NCBI GenBank assembly: GCA_027050975.1
Contig: JALUAR010000217.1
Span: forward strand, 1 to 6,075
Source: Thermodesulfovibrio sp.
Lineage (GTDB): Bacteria > Nitrospirota > Thermodesulfovibrionia > Thermodesulfovibrionales > JdFR-85
Length of the DNA stretch: 6,075 nt
Direction: 5' to 3'
Position numbers and translations under genes: made by a program. The notes beneath the pieces were generated by a model, which ran no database searches, was not told the DNA's origin, and was given only the letters and a program-made list of their open reading frames with translations. Positions 4,333-6,075 of the stretch are shown one piece after another; within the stretch, counting starts at the first letter, position 1; the number at the start of each line of letters is the position of its first letter.

Positions 4333-6075
4333 CCCTGTCACCACCTTTGCTGATTGCCTTGCCGAGAGCCTTTTCTGCACAGAGGATAAGCTCCTCTGTT
4401 GACTGCCCATCATAAAAGGCAAGACCAGCACTTGCTGTAATCTTTCCCTTTGGTTGTACTTCTTCGTCAGGGAAAGGATAGTTCTTAATTATAGCATTGA
4501 ACCTGTTGCTAAGAGACAGGCCTGCATTAAGAGCTGTATTCGGTAAGAGAATAGCAAAGGAGTCACCTCCGTAACGGACAATGACGTCAGAGCCACGGAT
4601 GTTTTTTCTAAGCAGTTCAGCCACCTTTTTCAGTACCACATTGCCCTGATAAGAACCTTTTTCCTTTATGTAATGGCCGAAGTGATCTATATCCAGCAGT
4701 ACAAGTATGAGTGGCAGCTTATACCTGTTTGCTCTTTCCACCTCCTGTGCAAGACGAATGTGAAAGTATCTGTGACTGAACAGTCCAGTAAGTTCATCCA
4801 CGAGTCCCGCCCTCTTTGGATATATAATTTCCAGCTCCTTAATGTGGTCAATCAGTTCCTTGGTATCAAAGGCATGTTTTCTGATAATGCGTTCGATCTT
4901 TCCAAGGAGTTCCATTCTCTCTTCAACGGACAGGTCCTTTTCCGTAAGAATAAAAATGGGGATATCCTTTGTCGTGGGAGATGTTTTCAACTCCTTTACT
5001 ATATCGAATCCGTCGGTAGCAGAGGTCTCCAGATTCAGCATTATCAGGTTGGGCCGGAGAGCTATGGAAAGCTCAAGCCCCTTTTTTACGTCTGTGGCTG
5101 TGTATATAATAGCACCTAACTCCTGCAGCAGTTCCTTTAGTTCCTGAGCTTCTGCCTCATCCGGCTCGATAATGAGAACAGTAAGAGGTAGGCCGGTTCG
5201 CTCTTTTGAGAACTTGAGAGTCTCCAGCTTCTGGATGAGATTTTCTTTGTCCAGTGGTTTCATGATGTAATCCGTGGCACCGAGAGCAAAGGCAAGTTCT
5301 TTGTTGTTTACTATGGAATGAATTATTACAGGAATTTCCGAGGTTATATCATCGGTCTTCAGTTCCTGCAGGACCTCCCAGCCGTCCTTCTTGGGTAGCA
5401 TAATATCCAGGGTGATCGCAAAAGGCTTGAGTGAGCGTGCCTTCTGGAGAGCTTCTTCGCCATTAAAGGCGTGGGCAACTCTGTATCCGGCCTGTGTGAG
5501 GTGCAGTGTGAGCAGTTCTGCCGTGGCAGTGTCATCTTCCACAACAAGAATCAGCGGAGCCTCTTCATTTGTCCATGGGAAATCAAGTTTTACCGCCTCT
5601 ATGGCCTCTTCTTCAATCTCTTTTCCCTCAATAATCGAAGGAATTGTAAAGGTAAAGGTGCTCCCCTTTCCGAGTGTGCTCTCAGCCTTTATTGAGCCTC
5701 CGTGCAGTTGTACCAGTTTTTTTGTAAGTGCCAGCCCAAGCCCAACTCCACCGTACTGCCGTGACAGAGATGTATCAACCTGTTCGAATTCCTCAAATAT
5801 TCTTTCCAGGGCATCGGGGGGAATGCCTACTCCCGTGTCTGTGACGGAAAATCTTATAAGCGGAGGAATTTCTCCTCGTGCTATTTCTACGGTTACCTCG
5901 ATACTACCGCCTTCGGGAGTGAACTTTATAGCATTGGAAAGGAGGTTATACAGAATCTGTTTTATCTTTACCCGATCTGCCGTCATTGTTCTTGCCTCAG
6001 GCTCTATTGACAGAATCAGATTAATTGACTTTTTTTCCGCAAGGGGTTTCATTGTTGAGACTGTCTCCTGAAGTA
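4283..6075 (-). CDS. Hybrid sensor histidine kinase with HATPase, two receivers and a degenerate GGDEF domain; 5' end outside window
   Basis: The frame runs off the window edge. Seven codons (LQETVST) precede the first internal ATG at 6052, and the context (ETVSTMKPLAEKK) is the usual linker after a HisKA domain, so this is not the true start. Numbering below is from that Met. HATPase, about 1-138: N-box with Asn40, DTGVGIP (72-78), FEEFEQVD (86-93), GGVGLGLAL (101-109). REC1, about 167-280: acidic pair Glu172/Asp173, phosphoacceptor Asp216, Ser246, Lys265; it looks functional. REC2, about 289-408: Glu296/Pro297 instead of an acidic pair and Asn340 in place of the phosphoacceptor Asp, so a pseudo-receiver. 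GGDEF, about 412-577: DELTGL present, signature GGDSF (495-499), I-site Arg486, Asp489 and Arg517 kept, guanine-contact positions replaced. The H-box His and any sensor domain lie outside the window. Likely role: cytoplasmic signalling with phosphotransfer to REC1 and nucleotide sensing by the GGDEF domain (inference). The 3' end overlaps ogt. Confidence 0.93.
   Translation of the reverse strand, partial: LQETVSTMKPLAEKKSINLILSIEPEARTMTADRVKIKQILYNLLSNAIKFTPEGGSIEVTVEIARGEIPPLIRFSVTDTGVGIPPDALERIFEEFEQVDTSLSRQYGGVGLGLALTKKLVQLHGGSIKAESTLGKGSTFTFTIPSIIEGKEIEEEAIEAVKLDFPWTNEEAPLILVVEDDTATAELLTLHLTQAGYRVAHAFNGEEALQKARSLKPFAITLDIMLPKKDGWEVLQELKTDDITSEIPVIIHSIVNNKELAFALGATDYIMKPLDKENLIQKLETLKFSKERTGLPLTVLIIEPDEAEAQELKELLQELGAIIYTATDVKKGLELSIALRPNLIMLNLETSATDGFDIVKELKTSPTTKDIPIFILTEKDLSVEERMELLGKIERIIRKHAFDTKELIDHIKELEIIYPKRAGLVDELTGLFSHRYFHIRLAQEVERANRYKLPLILVLLDIDHFGHYIKEKGSYQGNVVLKKVAELLRKNIRGSDVIVRYGGDSFAILLPNTALNAGLSLSNRFNAIIKNYPFPDEEVQPKGKITASAGLAFYDGQSTEELILCAEKALGKAISKGGDRVEVFSEQMETSHSDIH
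4341..4348 (-). promoter_or_regulatory. Ribosome binding site that decides the TTG start of ogt
   Basis: On the minus strand AAAGGTGG lies 8 bases before TTG 4332-4330. It sits inside the last codons of the kinase gene, so ogt translation is probably coupled to translation of the kinase. No ATG occurs in the ogt frame downstream of 4408, which leaves TTG, or the GTGs at 4344 and 4341, as the realistic starts. Confidence 0.55.

Noticed and set aside
3796..4431. Longer 211-codon version of ogt from GTG 4431
   Set aside because: The extra N-terminal residues look like out-of-frame GGDEF sequence, no Shine-Dalgarno precedes the GTG or the ATGs, and family length fits the TTG start.
4556..4570. 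GGDSF as a sequencing or frameshift artefact
   Set aside because: The alignment to PleD is gap-free on both sides and several independent active-site positions are also changed, so a real degenerate domain is more likely.
4673..5147. Plus-strand open frames of 148 and 101 codons
   Set aside because: They lie opposite the REC2 and GGDEF coding sequence, lack ribosome binding sites and resemble no known protein.
5391..6071. 226-codon open frame on the plus strand opposite the kinase
   Set aside because: It is antisense to well-conserved HATPase and REC1 motifs, its product is Ser-rich and low in complexity, and no family is recognisable; a shadow of the kinase gene.

Overview
The window comes from a Gram-negative bacterium. 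It encodes a secreted outer-membrane beta-barrel protein, and base composition looks moderate in GC by eye (not counted). The cluster order hisC, aroF (type I-beta DAHP synthase with an N-terminal regulatory domain), tyrA, together with a multi-domain hybrid kinase carrying receiver and GGDEF domains, would suit a Nitrospirota- or Desulfobacterota-like organism. That placement is an impression from gene content and has not been tested by phylogeny.

Left half, plus strand (1-3648): the 3' end of a HisC-type aminotransferase (1-198), a 275-base gap with unusual structure (199-473), aroF (474-1499), tyrA (1502-2371), and an OmpP1/FadL-type outer-membrane protein (2398-3648). AroF makes the first shikimate-pathway intermediate. 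TyrA converts prephenate to 4-hydroxyphenylpyruvate. A HisC-type aminotransferase can, in some bacteria, supply the final transamination to tyrosine, so the three genes form a tyrosine-biased aromatic amino acid cluster. The aroF/tyrA junction is only 2 bases and tyrA/omp is 26 bases, so all three may be one transcript. The gap before aroF holds a 25-codon open frame with five Tyr codons, a long-range inverted repeat, a competing local hairpin and a perfect 14-base palindrome. This is a candidate leader or operator region for regulation by aromatic amino acids.

Middle (3649-3795): a convergent intergenic region with one clear hairpin but no U-tract on either strand.

Right half, minus strand (3796-6075): a hybrid sensor histidine kinase, cut off by the window edge at its 5' end, followed by an overlapping methylated-DNA--protein-cysteine methyltransferase (ogt type), best started at a TTG with a good Shine-Dalgarno. 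The visible kinase domains are HATPase, REC1, REC2 and GGDEF. REC1 looks functional. REC2 has Asn where the phosphoacceptor Asp should be. The GGDEF domain has lost its guanine-recognition residues and reads GGDSF, yet it keeps all three residues of the c-di-GMP-binding inhibitory site. The most interesting reading of the window is that this kinase is a c-di-GMP receptor and not a cyclase. No RNA genes, mobile elements or CRISPR arrays were seen.
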